Origin: an uncultured archaeon
GTDB lineage: Archaea > Nanobdellota > Nanobdellia > Woesearchaeales > CAIVOO01
Assembly: GCA_903907555.1 (NCBI GenBank)
Contig: CAIVOO010000137.1
Span: 1 to 13,816 of the forward strand
Reading direction: 5' to 3'
DNA length: 13,816 bases
A program made the position numbers and the translations under genes. Below the pieces are notes generated by a model, which did not search any database, was not told the DNA's origin, and saw nothing but the letters and a program-made list of their open reading frames with translations. Shown piece after piece: positions 12,833-13,816 of the stretch (positions within the stretch are counted from its first letter, which is position 1; every line of letters starts with the position of its first letter).

Positions 12833-13753
12833 CTACAGATTTATCGCAACTGTTGATGCAGAGAAATCCATTATCTGGTATGTGAGCATCATAAGGTATG
12901 CCAAGATTATTCTTTCATTCGGTGGCGCTTCTGACATATTCGATTTTATCTCGGCAATAATCTTTTTGCCCATGTCTGCGATTTTGTTGAACCTGTTTAC
13001 GTCAAAAGAATAATATGCTTCATAATACTCCCTCAAGTGTTCGTTGGAGCTCTTGAATATCGAAAGAAGATTCTTGCTGAATTTTTTCATTTCAGTGGCT
13101 TCTATATGATCTATTATGTATTTGTAATTGTCGCATACTTTCTCAAGGTTCCAGACTATTGTGTAATTAAAGGAGATATTCTTGTTCGACACGTAATTTT
13201 TATTGATGAGCCTCTCGCAAAAGTTTGTCAGCTGGTTGTTTGTTCTTTCTGTTATTACAATACTTTTCAGTTCGCTGATTTTATCCTCTTTCATGAATTC
13301 ATATGTGCTTTCAGCCATTGATAACGTGACAAGAAAAGCTCTTCTCAGGACTGTGTCAAACTCTTCAGGGTTTTCTACTGAAACGCTCTTCAATATGCAT
13401 AACTTGTCAGTCTGCTTGCTGATTACAAACCCCAAAAACAAGTCACTAACCACTTGATGGATTACTGGAAGATTATCTTTTGAGCCGTAAATCAGCTCTA
13501 TTTCTTCATAACCCTTTTTATGCAGTGATGAAAGCACCCATTTTATCGCCCTTGTGTTCAATGCGCTGATATCTATTGATATCCTCATGGGAGTCTTTGC
13601 TTTTGTTTCAGAGCTTGGCGTGATTTGGATAGAATTTTCTGACTCTTCTATATTTATCTCGTCACCTTTTGAAAGATTGTTCTTCTTGGCCCATGCTGCC
13701 GGCAGGCTTATCATTAGTGTCGATGGCCCTATTTTAGCGATTTTTCTTATCAT
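12833..13753 (-). CDS. AbrB (SpoVT) domain plus PhoU-like domain regulator
   Basis: This 306-aa protein matches the archaeal group annotated as phosphate-uptake regulators. Residues 1-46 form a swapped-hairpin AbrB/MazE-type DNA-binding domain (MIRKIAKIGPSTLMISLPAAWAKKN, then LSKGDEINI). Residues about 120-306 are helical with PhoU-like features (TVLRRAFLVTLSMAEST, MGKKIIAEIK, and a final helix pair). By family it should bind DNA as a dimer and respond to phosphate or metal status. No Pst transporter genes are in view, so its targets are unknown. The start at 13753 has a TATA box 28 nt upstream (leaderless). Its stop is 6 bp from that of the convergent kinase-LysM gene. The Cys and acidic residues for metal clusters are not clearly conserved. 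Confidence 0.85.
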   Translation of the reverse strand: MIRKIAKIGPSTLMISLPAAWAKKNNLSKGDEINIEESENSIQITPSSETKAKTPMRISIDISALNTRAIKWVLSSLHKKGYEEIELIYGSKDNLPVIHQVVSDLFLGFVISKQTDKLCILKSVSVENPEEFDTVLRRAFLVTLSMAESTYEFMKEDKISELKSIVITERTNNQLTNFCERLINKNYVSNKNISFNYTIVWNLEKVCDNYKYIIDHIEATEMKKFSKNLLSIFKSSNEHLREYYEAYYSFDVNRFNKIADMGKKIIAEIKSNMSEAPPNERIILAYLMMLTYQIMDFSASTVAINL

Positions 13754-13773
13754 AATGGATAGTTAAGCATGAG

Positions 13774-13790
13774 TACTATATAAATATTTC
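13774..13790. promoter_or_regulatory. TATA region of the AbrB-PhoU gene, possibly bidirectional
   Basis: The minus strand reads GAAATATTTATATAGTA about 28 nt before ATG 13753, giving a leaderless promoter. The plus strand reads TACTATATAAATATTTC, also a fair TATA box, placing initiation near 13806, next to ATG codons at 13803 and 13811. A divergent gene may therefore start at the right edge, but too few codons are visible to judge. Confidence 0.5.
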
Positions 13791-13816
13791 TATTATATTA
13801 TAATGTTATTATGTAT

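Overview
This window looks like archaeal chromosome, most likely from a DPANN-type lineage (Woesearchaeota/Pacearchaeota-like; the lineage is an inference). The evidence is TTTATATA boxes about 25 nt upstream of start codons with little or no leader, a transketolase split into two subunits, a FlaI/TadA-type secretion ATPase with TadB/TadC-like membrane proteins, an AbrB-PhoU regulator and an NFACT-R protein. No rRNA, tRNA, CRISPR array or insertion sequence was seen. Coding density is very high and no gene-free stretch exceeds about 160 bp.

Layout. (1) 1-1028, minus: a long coiled-coil protein that runs off the left edge. (2) 1116-2886, minus: transketolase C- and N-terminal subunits, overlapping by 11 bp. 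(3) 2944-3747, minus: a membrane-anchored protein with a lysozyme/lytic-transglycosylase-like fold. (4) 3904-9279, plus: a tight five-gene operon holding the secretion ATPase, a 58-aa basic protein, a TadB-like platform protein with a very long N-terminal extension, a TadC-like platform protein and a DUF2156/GNAT-like protein. (5) 9280-10050, minus: a free-standing NFACT-R (RqcH C-terminal) protein. (6) 10160-12826, plus: an 888-aa protein with an APH/choline-kinase-like domain, one membrane helix, a Pro/Asn-rich linker and a divergent LysM-like C-terminus. (7) 12833-13753, minus: an AbrB-PhoU regulator.

How it fits together. The central operon encodes the motor and platform of a type IV pilus or Tad-like secretion machine, without pilins or prepilin peptidase in view. 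Two other genes look like single-pass membrane proteins facing outward: the transglycosylase-like protein and the kinase-TM-LysM protein. Their promoters share an exact 20-bp core. The promoter region of the kinase gene also shares an exact 17-bp element with that of the coiled-coil gene. These three accessory genes may therefore be one co-regulated cell-surface set. That is the most novel possibility here, but it is an inference from promoter similarity and domain architecture. Transketolase, NFACT-R and AbrB-PhoU are ordinary housekeeping or regulatory genes for such a genome.
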